A stretch of 64,000 nt of DNA from Kiritimatiellia bacterium (GCA_016783565.1 JADHWI010000001.1:1-64000); one strand, 5' to 3'; positions 39,012-49,482 are shown, counted from the stretch's first letter. A program made the numbers and translations. The notes: generated by a model not told the origin, from the letters alone.

Positions 39012-39962
39012 ATGCTTACGCAAGAAAAGACGATAACCATTGAAGCACCGGCAAAAGTTAACCTTTCGCTGGAGGTGCTTGGTCGCCGTGATAACGGGTA
39101 TCACGACATAAGAAGCACATTGCTTCCTGTGTCGCTTGTTGACCGGATCACCCTGACGCTAACCGCGTCGGAGATCGTCCGTGAGATTGCTGATGATGGG
39201 TTGATTGATGCGGAGCTGTTAAAACTGGAGCCGCCCGATCAAGGGTTAACAGTTCGAGCCGCACACCTATTGAAGGAACGGACTGGTGTGCAGAAGGGCG
39301 TGCGGATAAGCATACAAAAAAATATCCCGATTGGAGGCGGGCTGGGTGGAGGAAGTTCCGATGCCGCAGCCGTTCTGGTAGGACTCAATGCCCTGTGGAA
39401 CTGTCAATTAGAGCGTTCGGAGCTTCAGGAACTGGGCGGACAACTCGGATGTGACGTGCCGGCATTAATACAAGGGGGAGCCGTCTCTGTTAGCGGAACC
39501 GGGACAGAAGTAGCCGAAATTCCGATGCATGGGCTCAATGAAAACGCCAGTTGGTGGATGGTTATTGCCAATCCAAACGTGGCTGTATCGACCAGAGATA
39601 TTTACGAACGGCACGGGGGAAGCTTGACGAAAGCCGATGAGGCTTATAAGAATATACTCTTTTCGCTGAAAAGGGGCGATGTATGCCTTGCGGCCAGCAG
39701 TCTGTACAATGGATTACAGACAACGGTATTGGGCAAATACCCACTTATCGGCATGATATTAGAAGAAATGACCAAGGCAGGAGCGCTGGGATCCCTGGTA
39801 TCAGGGAGTGGCGCATCTACATTTGGTCTCGCACGCGATGAATCGCATGCGTTGAAAATAGAGAAACGTTTAAAAGAACGTATGGATTGCGCAGTATGGA
39901 CTTGCGTGGCAAGGACATTGCCCGATGGTGTAATGGTAGCACACGGCCCTTTGGAGGCCTGA
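39012..39962 (+). CDS. ispE: 4-diphosphocytidyl-2-C-methyl-D-erythritol kinase
   Basis: ITIEAPAKVNLSLEVLGRRDNGYHDIRS; IPIGGGLGGGSSDAAAVL; 3' end lies inside tRNA-Gln. Confidence 0.93.
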   Translation: MLTQEKTITIEAPAKVNLSLEVLGRRDNGYHDIRSTLLPVSLVDRITLTLTASEIVREIADDGLIDAELLKLEPPDQGLTVRAAHLLKERTGVQKGVRISIQKNIPIGGGLGGGSSDAAAVLVGLNALWNCQLERSELQELGGQLGCDVPALIQGGAVSVSGTGTEVAEIPMHGLNENASWWMVIANPNVAVSTRDIYERHGGSLTKADEAYKNILFSLKRGDVCLAASSLYNGLQTTVLGKYPLIGMILEEMTKAGALGSLVSGSGASTFGLARDESHALKIEKRLKERMDCAVWTCVARTLPDGVMVAHGPLEA

Positions 39963-39992
39963 GTCTAGGTTCGAGTCCTAGTCGGGCAACCA
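39919..39992 (+). tRNA. tRNA-Gln (anticodon TTG at 39951-39953), CCA encoded
   Basis: TGCCCGA/TCGGGCA acceptor, D-arm, anticodon loop ctTTGga, T-arm ctagg-ttcgagt-cctag, encoded ACCA end. Confidence 0.93.
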
Positions 39993-40070
39993 GCTCGGCG
40001 ATGGCATGACCTTGAACAACGCAACACGTGCAATTCAGTAGTTGAAGGACGTACACGGGTGACAAATAAC

Positions 40071-40997
40071 ATGAGAATATTCACGGGCAACGCGAACCCG
40101 GAGCTGGCAAGAAAGATTGCCGCAAGCTTGGATATGCCGTTGGGCGAAGCTGATATACAGCGTTTCCCGGATGGCGAGATCATGGTCAAAATCAAAGAGA
40201 ACATCCGCGGAAAGGATGTCTTCGTGGTTCAACCAACCTCGTTTCCTCCCAATGAAACGCTGATGGAACTGCTCATCATGATCGATGCCATGCGCAGAGC
40301 TTCAGCGGAACGGATCACAGCGGTTATGCCGTTTTACGGTTACAGTCGCCAGGATCGAAAAGATCAACCCCGCGTACCCATCACGGCCAAACTCGTGGCC
40401 AACCTCCTCGTTGCAGCAGGTGCAGATCGTCTGTTGACCATCGATTTACATGCCCAGCAAATTCAAGGGTTCTTTGACATTCCCGTCGACCACCTGTATG
40501 CTTCGCCGGTTTTCTTGAAGTATTTCAGAGAAAAAGAACTCAAGGATTTGGTTGTAGTATCTCCGGATACCGGCGGCGTGAAAGCCGCATATGCCTATTC
40601 GCGAGAACTGGAATGTGGATTTGCTGTAGTGGCAAAACAACGACGAAGCAGTGAAGAGGTGGAAGCGTTGACGCTGGTCGGTGACGTTGAAGGTCAGACG
40701 GCCATCATGGTAGACGACATGACAACGACTGCGGGCACGTTATGCTCCGCAGCCAACATGATCGCCAATAATGGCGCAAAAGAAATCTTTGCCTGCGTGA
40801 GTCACGGAATGATTACAGAGGCAGGAATTGACCGGTTGAAAGACTCACCGATCAAAGAGCTTCTTGTTACGGACACTGTACCGGTAAGGAAATCCGATGG
40901 ATTTCCAATCATTGTACTATCCGTAGCAGAATTGCTCGGAGAGGCGATTCTCAGGATTCATGAGAATCGCTCGGTCACGTCGTTATTCAGATTGTAA
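40071..40997 (+). CDS. prs: Ribose-phosphate pyrophosphokinase
   Basis: MRIFTGNANPELARKIA..; PYGYSRQDRK-like PFYGYSRQDRKDQPR; PRPP loop MVDDMTTTAGT. Confidence 0.95.
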   Translation: MRIFTGNANPELARKIAASLDMPLGEADIQRFPDGEIMVKIKENIRGKDVFVVQPTSFPPNETLMELLIMIDAMRRASAERITAVMPFYGYSRQDRKDQPRVPITAKLVANLLVAAGADRLLTIDLHAQQIQGFFDIPVDHLYASPVFLKYFREKELKDLVVVSPDTGGVKAAYAYSRELECGFAVVAKQRRSSEEVEALTLVGDVEGQTAIMVDDMTTTAGTLCSAANMIANNGAKEIFACVSHGMITEAGIDRLKDSPIKELLVTDTVPVRKSDGFPIIVLSVAELLGEAILRIHENRSVTSLFRL

Positions 40998-41032
40998 ACA
41001 AGACGAGAAGAAGAACAGATTGGAAAAGGAAC

Positions 41033-41698
41033 ATGGCAGAAACAACCGTCATTAAAGCCGAATTAAGAGATGTCAAAGGATCAGCAGCCGCCCGTCGGTT
41101 GCGCCGCGCTGGAATTATCCCGGCCGTTGTCTGCGTCAAGGACGGCGACTCCATCTCCATACAGTTGAACCAACACGACTTCAACATGATGCTCACGCAC
41201 CATCAAGGCGACAGCATGATCGCAGATTTGGACATCAGCGGAAAGAAGACATTGAAAGTGTTGCTTTCTGAAGTCCAGCGCGACAGCGTGACCGGACAAA
41301 CCGAACATGCGGACTTCCTTGAAGTCGCCATGGACCAGAAGATGCATGTGAAAGTGCCGATCGAACTGGTAGGCGAACCGACAGGCATTCAGCAGGGCGG
41401 CGTACTGGAACATGGCCTGCGCGAACTGGAAATTGAAGTGCTTCCGGGCGACATGGTTGAATCCATCGAGGCGGACATCAGCGAATTGAACATTGGGGAT
41501 TCATTGCTGGTATCCGATATTCCGATCCGCGATACGCTCACGATCCTTACGGATGCCGAGCTTTCCATTGCTTCCGTTGCTCAACCCAGAGCAGAAGAAG
41601 AGGAAGAAGAGGAAGAAACGGAAGCTGCAGAAGGTGCAGAACCGGAAGTGATTGGTGAAGAGAAAGCTGAAGAAGAGGGAGGGAAAGAGAACGGGTAA
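41033..41698 (+). CDS. rplY: 50S ribosomal protein L25/general stress protein Ctc
   Basis: GSAAARRLRRAGIIPAVV; acidic C-terminus. Confidence 0.9.
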   Translation: MAETTVIKAELRDVKGSAAARRLRRAGIIPAVVCVKDGDSISIQLNQHDFNMMLTHHQGDSMIADLDISGKKTLKVLLSEVQRDSVTGQTEHADFLEVAMDQKMHVKVPIELVGEPTGIQQGGVLEHGLRELEIEVLPGDMVESIEADISELNIGDSLLVSDIPIRDTLTILTDAELSIASVAQPRAEEEEEEEETEAAEGAEPEVIGEEKAEEEGGKENG

Positions 41699-41715
41699 CC
41701 CCCGCCTCGTAAACT

Positions 41716-42291
41716 GTGAAGATTGTTGTTGGTCTCGGCAACCCCGGAAAAGCATACGATCGGACACCGCACAATATCGGGTTCGACGTAATAGACCGGT
41801 TGGCAGAGCAACACGAGTGCAAGAGTCGCAGAATGTTGCGGTTCAAAGCCCGTGTTGCAAGGGCGAAGATTGAAGGCGAGGATACACTGCTCGTCAAACC
41901 GCAAACGTTCATGAATTTGAGCGGTCAGGCGGTCGCTCCTCTGGCGCGATACTACAAGGTCGCACCAGAAGACGTCATTGTCGTGGTCGACGATGCCGAC
42001 CTTCCGGCCAGATGCTTACGCATCCGACCGAATGGTGGCAGTGGAGGGCACCGGGGATTACAGTCCATTATGGACAACATGAGCAACCGTGGGTTCCCCC
42101 GGTTACGCGTGGGAATTGGCAGAAGGGAAAAGGACAAGACTTTAACTCGGCACGTGCTGAGCAAATTCAATGCCGACGAGTACAAAGCCATGCAAGGGGT
42201 TATTGATAGAGCCGCAGATGCGGTCATGAGCATACTGACAAGCGGTATCAATACCGCCATGAATGAATTTAACGGTCAAGTAGAGGATTAA
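41716..42291 (+). CDS. pth: Peptidyl-tRNA hydrolase
   Basis: MKIVVGLGNPGKAYDRTPHNIGFDVIDRLA; KPQTFMNLSGQAV; GGSGGHRGLQSI. Confidence 0.96.
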   Translation: MKIVVGLGNPGKAYDRTPHNIGFDVIDRLAEQHECKSRRMLRFKARVARAKIEGEDTLLVKPQTFMNLSGQAVAPLARYYKVAPEDVIVVVDDADLPARCLRIRPNGGSGGHRGLQSIMDNMSNRGFPRLRVGIGRREKDKTLTRHVLSKFNADEYKAMQGVIDRAADAVMSILTSGINTAMNEFNGQVED

Positions 42292-42319
42292 GCCAAGGCT
42301 GAACCTGGCACATAAAAGA

Positions 42320-42745
42320 GTGTGCAAACAGGCACAGCAAGGCACAAAGACAGTAGTCAAAACAGGAGATGTACAGTTGAATACGTATGAAGCTATGATG
42401 ATTTTCTCTAACGTTTTAAAGGATAACGATCTGGATGCCGCAATGACCCGAGCACAAGAGGAAATTGAGCGCAACGGAGGCAAGGTCCAGCACGTCAAGG
42501 TGGTTGGCAAACGTACGTTTGCCCGGATCATGAACAAAAAGGAGTCCGGCGTGTATGTCTGGATGGCCTTTGATGCAGCCCCGGAATCCATCGTTTCCCT
42601 GAACAAGCGGTTCAAATTGAATGATGATCTATTTCGAGTACAGATTCTGAAGGCCGACGAAAACACCTTGACCAAGTACGCGCCAAAGCCCGAAGCAAAA
42701 GCAGAGGACGACGCGCCAAAAGACAAAGTAGTTGCTCAGGCCTAA
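42320..42745 (+). CDS. rpsF: 30S ribosomal protein S6
   Basis: LNTYEAMMIFSNVLKDNDLD..; position upstream of ssb-rpsR-rplI; true start probably near 42377. Confidence 0.88.
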   Translation: MCKQAQQGTKTVVKTGDVQLNTYEAMMIFSNVLKDNDLDAAMTRAQEEIERNGGKVQHVKVVGKRTFARIMNKKESGVYVWMAFDAAPESIVSLNKRFKLNDDLFRVQILKADENTLTKYAPKPEAKAEDDAPKDKVVAQA

Positions 42746-42778
42746 CGATTCTCTCGAGCTCTGAAAGGACAGAACAAC

Positions 42779-43258
42779 ATGCCATCAATGAACCGCGTTT
42801 ACCTGGCCGGGAACCTGACCAAGGACCCGGAAGTCAAGTACTTGCCGGACGGCACTGCCGTAGCGGACCTCAGCGTGGCCATTAATGAATCGTACCGGAA
42901 CCGGACCACAGGAGAGAATGTCGAGAAAACATGCTATGTGGATGTAGTCGCATGGCAAAAACAAGCTGAAACCTGCGGAAAATATCTATCAAAGGGATCT
43001 CCCGTACTGGTGGAAGGCCGCCTGCATCTGGATAAATGGGAAGCACAGGATGGCACCAAGCGCAGTCGCTTGCGTGTCCGTGCGCAACGCGTTCAGTTTC
43101 TTGGCTCGCCGCGAAAGGCTGAATTCTCCGATACAACGGTCAGCGCTCCTGCCGGAACGCCCGTCACTACGGAAACAAACAATACAAACACGGAACAACC
43201 GGCCCCACCCCCCGGACCGTCTGACAACTTGGGTGATGATGATAACCTGCCCTTTTAA
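42779..43258 (+). CDS. ssb: Single-stranded DNA-binding protein
   Basis: MNRVYLAGNLTKDPEVKYLPDGTAVADLSVA; C-terminal acidic tip DDDNLPF. Confidence 0.96.
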   Translation: MPSMNRVYLAGNLTKDPEVKYLPDGTAVADLSVAINESYRNRTTGENVEKTCYVDVVAWQKQAETCGKYLSKGSPVLVEGRLHLDKWEAQDGTKRSRLRVRAQRVQFLGSPRKAEFSDTTVSAPAGTPVTTETNNTNTEQPAPPPGPSDNLGDDDNLPF

Positions 43259-43282
43259 GGGCCTGTCCACTGGAGGACATTA

Positions 43283-43516
43283 ATGAAAAGAATGCAGAAG
43301 AAACGCAGACCACGATTAGAGATGACGCTCAAGAAACAGTCTCGACATCTCGAGGGTATAAAAAACATTGGGTCCCAGGATTACGATCTACTGAGACGCT
43401 TTGTAACAGAACACGGGAAGATTATTCCCTCACGCCTGACAGGCGCATGTGCGAAACAACAACGGCAGATCAAGCGAGGCGTTCGTCGTGCTCGTCAAAT
43501 GGGCCTCATGGCCTGA
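43283..43516 (+). CDS. rpsR: 30S ribosomal protein S18
   Basis: DYDLLRRFVTEHGKIIPSRLTGACAKQQRQIKRGVRRARQMGLM. Confidence 0.95.
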   Translation: MKRMQKKRRPRLEMTLKKQSRHLEGIKNIGSQDYDLLRRFVTEHGKIIPSRLTGACAKQQRQIKRGVRRARQMGLMA

Positions 43517-43588
43517 GTCAGCCAAACAAACACAAACCATAATACCGCCGCGTCATTTCACGCGATGGAAGATTTGAGGAAAAAAACA

Positions 43589-44038
43589 ATGGCTCAAGAA
43601 GTGCTTCTCATGGATAATGTCCCCAACCTGGGGTCCGAAGGCGATATCGTCACAGTGGCTGACGGTTATGCTCGCAACTATCTGTTGCCGAAAGATCTCG
43701 CTGCACCTGTAACGGAGGCGACACGCCGCCGTCTCGTTAAGCTGCAAGCGCAGCGCGCAGTACTGCGTGCTGAGCAAAAGAAAGAATCACAGGCCGTCGC
43801 AGATCGCCTGAAACAGGCATCCTGCACAATTGCTGTCAAAGCGGGAGAAGATCAGAAACTCTACGGATCAGTATCCACTGCAGATATTGCTGACGCACTC
43901 AATCAGCAGGGAATTGAGATTGATCGCCACGCCGTTATCCTTGAGAATCCCATCAAGGAATTGGGCTGCTACGACATCACCGTTAAGCTACCGCACGATG
44001 TCACAGCGACAATCAAGGTGTGGGTAGTCGAGGAGTAA
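43589..44038 (+). CDS. rplI: 50S ribosomal protein L9
   Basis: EVLLMDNVPNLGSEGDIVTVADGYARNYLLPKDLA. Confidence 0.95.
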   Translation: MAQEVLLMDNVPNLGSEGDIVTVADGYARNYLLPKDLAAPVTEATRRRLVKLQAQRAVLRAEQKKESQAVADRLKQASCTIAVKAGEDQKLYGSVSTADIADALNQQGIEIDRHAVILENPIKELGCYDITVKLPHDVTATIKVWVVEE

Positions 44039-44044
44039 AAACCC

Positions 44045-45487
44045 ATGGCGAACGAATCCGCGTCCCCTCCCAACCGGATCGACCGGATTCCACCGTATAG
44101 CGAAGAAGCCGAACGTGGCGTCCTGGGCTCCGTGCTTCTGGACGCCATGCGCGTTCTCGACCTATGCGTTGAAAGTCAGCTCGAAGCCGAATCGTTCTAC
44201 GTTCCCGCGCATCGGGTCATTTATACGACCCTGACCGAAATGATGCAGCAGGGCTCTGCGATCGATATCCTGACACTCACGGAGCGCTTGCGCGCCACAG
44301 ATCGTCTGGACTCCGTGGGCGGCGATGCCTCTCTCGATAGTCTCATCGACTCCACACCCACCGCTGCACATGCCGAATACTATATCGACATCGTGCGACA
44401 AAAACATCTTCTGCGGTCAATTATCACCTGTGCGCAAAAGGCTCAGCAGGAATGTTACGAATCCACTGATTCTGCCGATGTCATGCTCAGCCGTGCCGAA
44501 CAGGCCTTCCTGGACATTACCGAAAAACAACACGGTGTCATGGCGGCCTGGGACTCTGCCGTCAAAAGCACCATGTCTCAAATTGATACGATTCTGACCA
44601 GTCGCCGCGGCCTAACCGGAATCTCCAGCGGGTTTGCAAACCTGGACAAGAAGTTACTCGGACTGCGGGGCGGGGAAATGATCGTGCTTGCGGCACGACC
44701 CTCTATGGGCAAAACCTCGCTGGCCATGAACATTGTAGAAAATGTAGCGCTGGGCGTCGGGGATCCGGATGGACAGGCTCATCCCGTCGGCATTTTCAGT
44801 CTCGAAATGTCACAGGAATCCCTCGTCATGCGCATGCTGTGCTGCCACGCCGGAGTGTCATCCTTTGACCTCACGCGTGGTTTCCTCTCTAAATCAGCAC
44901 ATAAAAAATTGACTAATTCTGCATCCGTTCTGATGAAAATCCCCATCTTTCTGGACGACACCGGTGGACTCGACGTCACGGAACTGCGCGCGCGTGCGCG
45001 CCGCATGAAGAAGAAGAATGACGTTCAGCTTATTGTTATCGACTACCTCCAACTGCTCCATTCGCGCGAATACGCACGACAGGGCCGACAGATTGAGACC
45101 TCGCATATCTCTGGAAACATCAAAGCCATGGCTAAAGAACTGAAGATTCCTATTCTGGTGCTCAGTCAGCTTAGCCGTGCCCCGGAACAACGCGACAAGA
45201 GCGGAAAACCCAAACTCTCAGACCTGCGTGATTCCGGAGCAATCGAACAAGATGCCGATGTAGTCTGCATGTTGCGTAGACCCTGCAAATATCCAGACGA
45301 CGAAGAATCAGAGGATGAGACCCTGGCTATTATTGATGTCGCCAAACAACGAAACGGGCCAACCGGAGAAGTCCGGCTGAATTTTGAAGATACCCTGACA
45401 CGATTCCGTGATCGAGAGCACGGGGTGGATGGCTCCGACGAGATGGCTGACTTTGTTCCTGCAGACGAGGAGATGGACCCCGCATGA
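44045..45487 (+). CDS. dnaB: Replicative DNA helicase DnaB
   Basis: IPPYSEEAERGVLGSVLLD; AARPSMGKTSLAMNI; SQLSRAPEQR. Confidence 0.96.
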   Translation: MANESASPPNRIDRIPPYSEEAERGVLGSVLLDAMRVLDLCVESQLEAESFYVPAHRVIYTTLTEMMQQGSAIDILTLTERLRATDRLDSVGGDASLDSLIDSTPTAAHAEYYIDIVRQKHLLRSIITCAQKAQQECYESTDSADVMLSRAEQAFLDITEKQHGVMAAWDSAVKSTMSQIDTILTSRRGLTGISSGFANLDKKLLGLRGGEMIVLAARPSMGKTSLAMNIVENVALGVGDPDGQAHPVGIFSLEMSQESLVMRMLCCHAGVSSFDLTRGFLSKSAHKKLTNSASVLMKIPIFLDDTGGLDVTELRARARRMKKKNDVQLIVIDYLQLLHSREYARQGRQIETSHISGNIKAMAKELKIPILVLSQLSRAPEQRDKSGKPKLSDLRDSGAIEQDADVVCMLRRPCKYPDDEESEDETLAIIDVAKQRNGPTGEVRLNFEDTLTRFRDREHGVDGSDEMADFVPADEEMDPA

Positions 45488-47826
45488 AGCAATACACCCT
45501 CACCCTCTTTCTAGTCCTTCTAAGTGCAACGTGCATTCCCCTGCAAAGCCGTGCGGCTTCACGAACGGTACGCGAAATCCGCTTTGTCAATCATGCTCAG
45601 GGCACCCTTAACACCAGTGTCATCAATGCACACACCAAGGCTCGTACGGGAGAAGAACTCGGACGCAATACCATTGCTCATGATGTCCGCGCCTTGCTGG
45701 ATACAGGACTGTTTTCCGACGTCAAAGTCTCTATCATCCCTCACGACGATGGCGTCATACTGGTCTACGGGTTTGTCAACCGCTGGACGCTTATGGAGCC
45801 TATCGAAGTCAAAGGCCAGGACCGTTTGCGTGCCCGACGCATTCGCAACCTGGTTAACCTGTCACCGGGTGATCTTGTTGACGATCAGGTTCTCGGAGCA
45901 CATACCCGTGCTCTCGTCGATGAATATGCTCGTTACCACTACAACCACGCCAAGATCTCCTGGACCATTCATCCCGTAAACAAGGATCTGTCCCAAGCAC
46001 GCGTGAGGCTGACCATTAACGAAGGCCGCAAAGAAAAGGTGCGAAAATTCGGCATTCAGGGCAATCAGAGCATCAAACGTCGCGACCTTCTTGACACCGT
46101 ACACTACCCCAACTGGTGGAATCCATTCCGATTCTTCAAGAGCCTTGATTACGAGGCTGACGATCTAACCACATACCGGGTGGCTATGCAGGATGCCTAT
46201 CGGGATCGCGGTTATCTGGATACACACATCGCACCACTTCAGGTCACCCGCATCCCGGGCAAGAAACCCGTGATTCAGGTAAAGGTGCAGGAAGGCGAAC
46301 CCTATTATGTGGGGAAGGTCACCATCAGCGGCATCACGCTGTTTCCGCAACCAGACGTGGCACGAGCGGCTGCACGCGTCATAAAACCGGGCAACGTGGC
46401 ATCCATGCGAGCAATTGGCCATGCTGCATCCGCCATTCGCGATTATTACGAGTCAAAAGGCTACCTGCGCACTCGCGTTGCACACACCTTGACTCCGCAT
46501 GAGGACAACCATACAACGGACATTCATTTCACGGTGAAAGAGGGTGTGCTGACTCATCTTCGCAACATACTGATTCAGGGAAACGATCGTACGCGCGATA
46601 AAGTACTGCGCCGCGAGCTGCTCGCTTATCCCGGGGAAATCTATGACGGTGTCAAAGTGCGGCGAAGCGAGAATCGGCTGCGTAACCTCGGCTTCTTCTC
46701 TCGGGTGGATGCGCTGCCCCTGGACACCGCATGGGAGAACCAGAAGGATTTGCTTATTGATGTGGAAGAGAAACCAACCGGCCAGTTCATGGTCGGTGCC
46801 GGCTTTTCAAGCATCGACAAAGCCATCGGGTTCCTTGAAGTTTCGCAGGGGAATTTTGATCTCAAAAACTGGCCCCGCTTTACAGGCGGAGGCCAGAAGC
46901 TCCGACTGCGCGGTGAACTCGGAAAAAGACGGACCGAATTTGATATCTCATTTGTTGAGCCCTGGTTCCTGGACCGAAAACTGGCACTCGGGTTCGACCT
47001 GTACCGCAGTGAAGTCGACTACGATGAATATGATCTCAAGCGCACAGGCTTCTCCCCTTCCCTGGCCAAATCACTGCCGGGACGCAACCGCATCGAACTG
47101 CGCTACCGCATCGAAACCCGGGAAGTGACAGACACCTCCGACACCAATCAATATGTCGTAGTGGAAAGCGAAGAGCCCTACAGCTTTAACCGCGTTGAGG
47201 ACACCATGCAAAGTTCATTCCGGCTGACGTTTTTGCACGACACCCGGAATCGCTCCTTTGTTCCCACACGTGGAACACGCGCCTCCGTCTTCTATGAGAT
47301 GGCCGGTGGGCTTTTTGGCGGGGATGCCGAACTCTACCGAATCGGAACACGTTGGAACCAATTTTTCTCGCCCTGGTTGAGCCATGTCATCTCTCTCCGT
47401 TTCCGGTACGAAGTCGTGGAAGAGTATGGCGATTCATATGATTTGAGCATTTCGGATCGGCTTTTTCTTGGCGGCGGTCGCAGCTTGCGTGGCTTTGAAT
47501 ACCGAGACGTGGGGCCCAAGGCCGTTCCTGTAGGTTCCAGCGCCACCACCGATTATCGTCCAGTGGGAGGAAAGAGCCTCGCATTTGCCAGTGCAGAGTA
47601 TACGATACCCATCGTTAAAGGTATCCGTCTCGCAGGCTTCGTGGACGCAGGCAATGTCTGGACAGATGCCTATGAAATACAACCAGATGACATTGCATCA
47701 ACTGCGGGCATTGGGTTTCGTTTCGACCTGCCGGGATTCCCCATTCGCATTGACCGTGCCTGGGTTATTGACTCGGATGACGAACTGACCGAGGAAGATC
47801 CCTGGGTATTCTGGATCGGATATTAA
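45484..47826 (+). CDS. bamA: Outer membrane protein assembly factor BamA
   Basis: POTRA repeats; SFRLTFLHDTRNRSFVPTRGTRASV; barrel end; ATGA overlap with dnaB. Confidence 0.93.
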   Translation: MKQYTLTLFLVLLSATCIPLQSRAASRTVREIRFVNHAQGTLNTSVINAHTKARTGEELGRNTIAHDVRALLDTGLFSDVKVSIIPHDDGVILVYGFVNRWTLMEPIEVKGQDRLRARRIRNLVNLSPGDLVDDQVLGAHTRALVDEYARYHYNHAKISWTIHPVNKDLSQARVRLTINEGRKEKVRKFGIQGNQSIKRRDLLDTVHYPNWWNPFRFFKSLDYEADDLTTYRVAMQDAYRDRGYLDTHIAPLQVTRIPGKKPVIQVKVQEGEPYYVGKVTISGITLFPQPDVARAAARVIKPGNVASMRAIGHAASAIRDYYESKGYLRTRVAHTLTPHEDNHTTDIHFTVKEGVLTHLRNILIQGNDRTRDKVLRRELLAYPGEIYDGVKVRRSENRLRNLGFFSRVDALPLDTAWENQKDLLIDVEEKPTGQFMVGAGFSSIDKAIGFLEVSQGNFDLKNWPRFTGGGQKLRLRGELGKRRTEFDISFVEPWFLDRKLALGFDLYRSEVDYDEYDLKRTGFSPSLAKSLPGRNRIELRYRIETREVTDTSDTNQYVVVESEEPYSFNRVEDTMQSSFRLTFLHDTRNRSFVPTRGTRASVFYEMAGGLFGGDAELYRIGTRWNQFFSPWLSHVISLRFRYEVVEEYGDSYDLSISDRLFLGGGRSLRGFEYRDVGPKAVPVGSSATTDYRPVGGKSLAFASAEYTIPIVKGIRLAGFVDAGNVWTDAYEIQPDDIASTAGIGFRFDLPGFPIRIDRAWVIDSDDELTEEDPWVFWIGY

Positions 47827-47843
47827 CCAAAAGGAAAAAAACA

Positions 47844-48425
47844 ATGAACATGCGTAAACTGATTATCTTGAGTTTTCTGGCAGCACTGCTGACTCCACTT
47901 TCACACAGCTTGGCGGAGAATACCAAAATTGGCGTTGTCGATATGGCTAAAATCTTCAACACCCATCCTGACACACGTACCGCCGAAGAGGCGATCGAGC
48001 AGAAAGTGAAAGAATTTGAGCAAGAACGCAAAACCCTTCTCGAGAAATTTCAATCCGAGAAAGAGGCATACGATGCGGCTCGTAAAGATGCTCAGAACAA
48101 AGCCTGGAGTCAAAGTGTTCGCACCGAAAAAGAAACTCTTGTTGCAGCCAAACGAGAAGTACTGCGCGATCTGGAGCAACAAATGCGAGAGACATTTGAA
48201 TTCCGACAAAAACAGGTATCTGATCAGCGCCTTCGCTCCCGCCAACGAATTATAGAAAAGATCAAGACGCTCATTTCCGCATACGCCGCTAAAGAAGGCT
48301 ACACGATGATTCTCGACTTCAGCGAGACCGGCGCATCCGGGTTGACCTCCGTCGTATACCATGATGGGGCTAACAATATTACCGATGCCATCCTGATGCT
48401 CACGCGGACGAACGAAGAGGAGTAA
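47844..48425 (+). CDS. skp: OmpH/Skp family periplasmic chaperone
   Basis: Signal peptide; KIGVVDMAKIFNTHPDT; coiled-coil; between bamA and lpxD. Confidence 0.85.
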   Translation: MNMRKLIILSFLAALLTPLSHSLAENTKIGVVDMAKIFNTHPDTRTAEEAIEQKVKEFEQERKTLLEKFQSEKEAYDAARKDAQNKAWSQSVRTEKETLVAAKREVLRDLEQQMRETFEFRQKQVSDQRLRSRQRIIEKIKTLISAYAAKEGYTMILDFSETGASGLTSVVYHDGANNITDAILMLTRTNEEE

Positions 48426-48432
48426 GTCGATC

Positions 48433-49482
48433 ATGGATCTCAAAACCATTGCTGAAGAAATAGGCGGTCAAATTGAAGGCGGTCAGAACCTGGAAATCCT
48501 TGGATTGTCATCACTTGATGATGCCAAAGAAGGGGATCTATCATTCCTCATCAGCACAAAATATACAGATGCCGTGGCCTCCACGCACGCCTCAGCCGTC
48601 CTTGTGAATCAAGAATGGGAAGGCGAGTGCTCGGCAATCCTTGTTCGTGTGGACAATCCTAATGCGGCCTTCACAAAAGCCGCGCTACTCCTGAGCCCGC
48701 CACCCCCTCACTATACACAAGGCATACATGACACGGCCGTTGTTGCGGACGACGCAAAACTGGCGTCGGACGTCAGCGTGGGACCCCTTTGCGTCATTGA
48801 AAGTGGTGCATCCATTGCATCCGGAACAGTTCTTGTTGCCTCATGCTACATCGGTCACGGCTGTCACATCGGAGAAAATTGTCTGTTCTATCCGCACGTC
48901 ACATTGCGGGAACGCACCATTGTGGGCGACCGGGCGATCATTCACAGCGGCGCACAACTGGGTAGCGATGGCTTCGGTTATACACCCGTTGACGGGACGT
49001 GGGTCAAAGTGCCGCAAGTCGGTTACGTAGAACTGGGCGACGATGTTGAAATCGGTGCGAATACAACGATCGACCGCGCCCGTTTTGGCCGTACTATTAT
49101 CGAAGACGGCGTCAAACTCGACAACCTGGTACAAGTGGCACATAACGTGCGAATCGGTGCACACACAGCGCTTGCATCACAGGTCGGCATTGCGGGAAGT
49201 TGCAACATAGGATCAGGCGTACAAATGGCCGGACAAGTCGGCATCGCAGGACATCTGAACGTGGGCGATAATACCCTTGTCGGCGGTCAGGCGGGCATCA
49301 CAAAGAATATCCCCCCCGACAGTTTCGTTGTTGGATATCCTGCCCGCCCATTCAGAGAGGCACGACGTATAGATGCGCTGGTCCACCGACTTCCGAAACT
49401 CAAGGCACGAATTGATGCATTGGAAAAAAACATGCAAACGCTGATCACAAACGAAACAAACAAGGATGAGACGTCAGCATGA
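48433..49482 (+). CDS. lpxD: UDP-3-O-acylglucosamine N-acyltransferase
   Basis: Hexapeptide repeats; FGYTPVDGTWVKVPQVGYVELGDDVEIGANTTIDRARFG. Confidence 0.95.
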   Translation: MDLKTIAEEIGGQIEGGQNLEILGLSSLDDAKEGDLSFLISTKYTDAVASTHASAVLVNQEWEGECSAILVRVDNPNAAFTKAALLLSPPPPHYTQGIHDTAVVADDAKLASDVSVGPLCVIESGASIASGTVLVASCYIGHGCHIGENCLFYPHVTLRERTIVGDRAIIHSGAQLGSDGFGYTPVDGTWVKVPQVGYVELGDDVEIGANTTIDRARFGRTIIEDGVKLDNLVQVAHNVRIGAHTALASQVGIAGSCNIGSGVQMAGQVGIAGHLNVGDNTLVGGQAGITKNIPPDSFVVGYPARPFREARRIDALVHRLPKLKARIDALEKNMQTLITNETNKDETSA

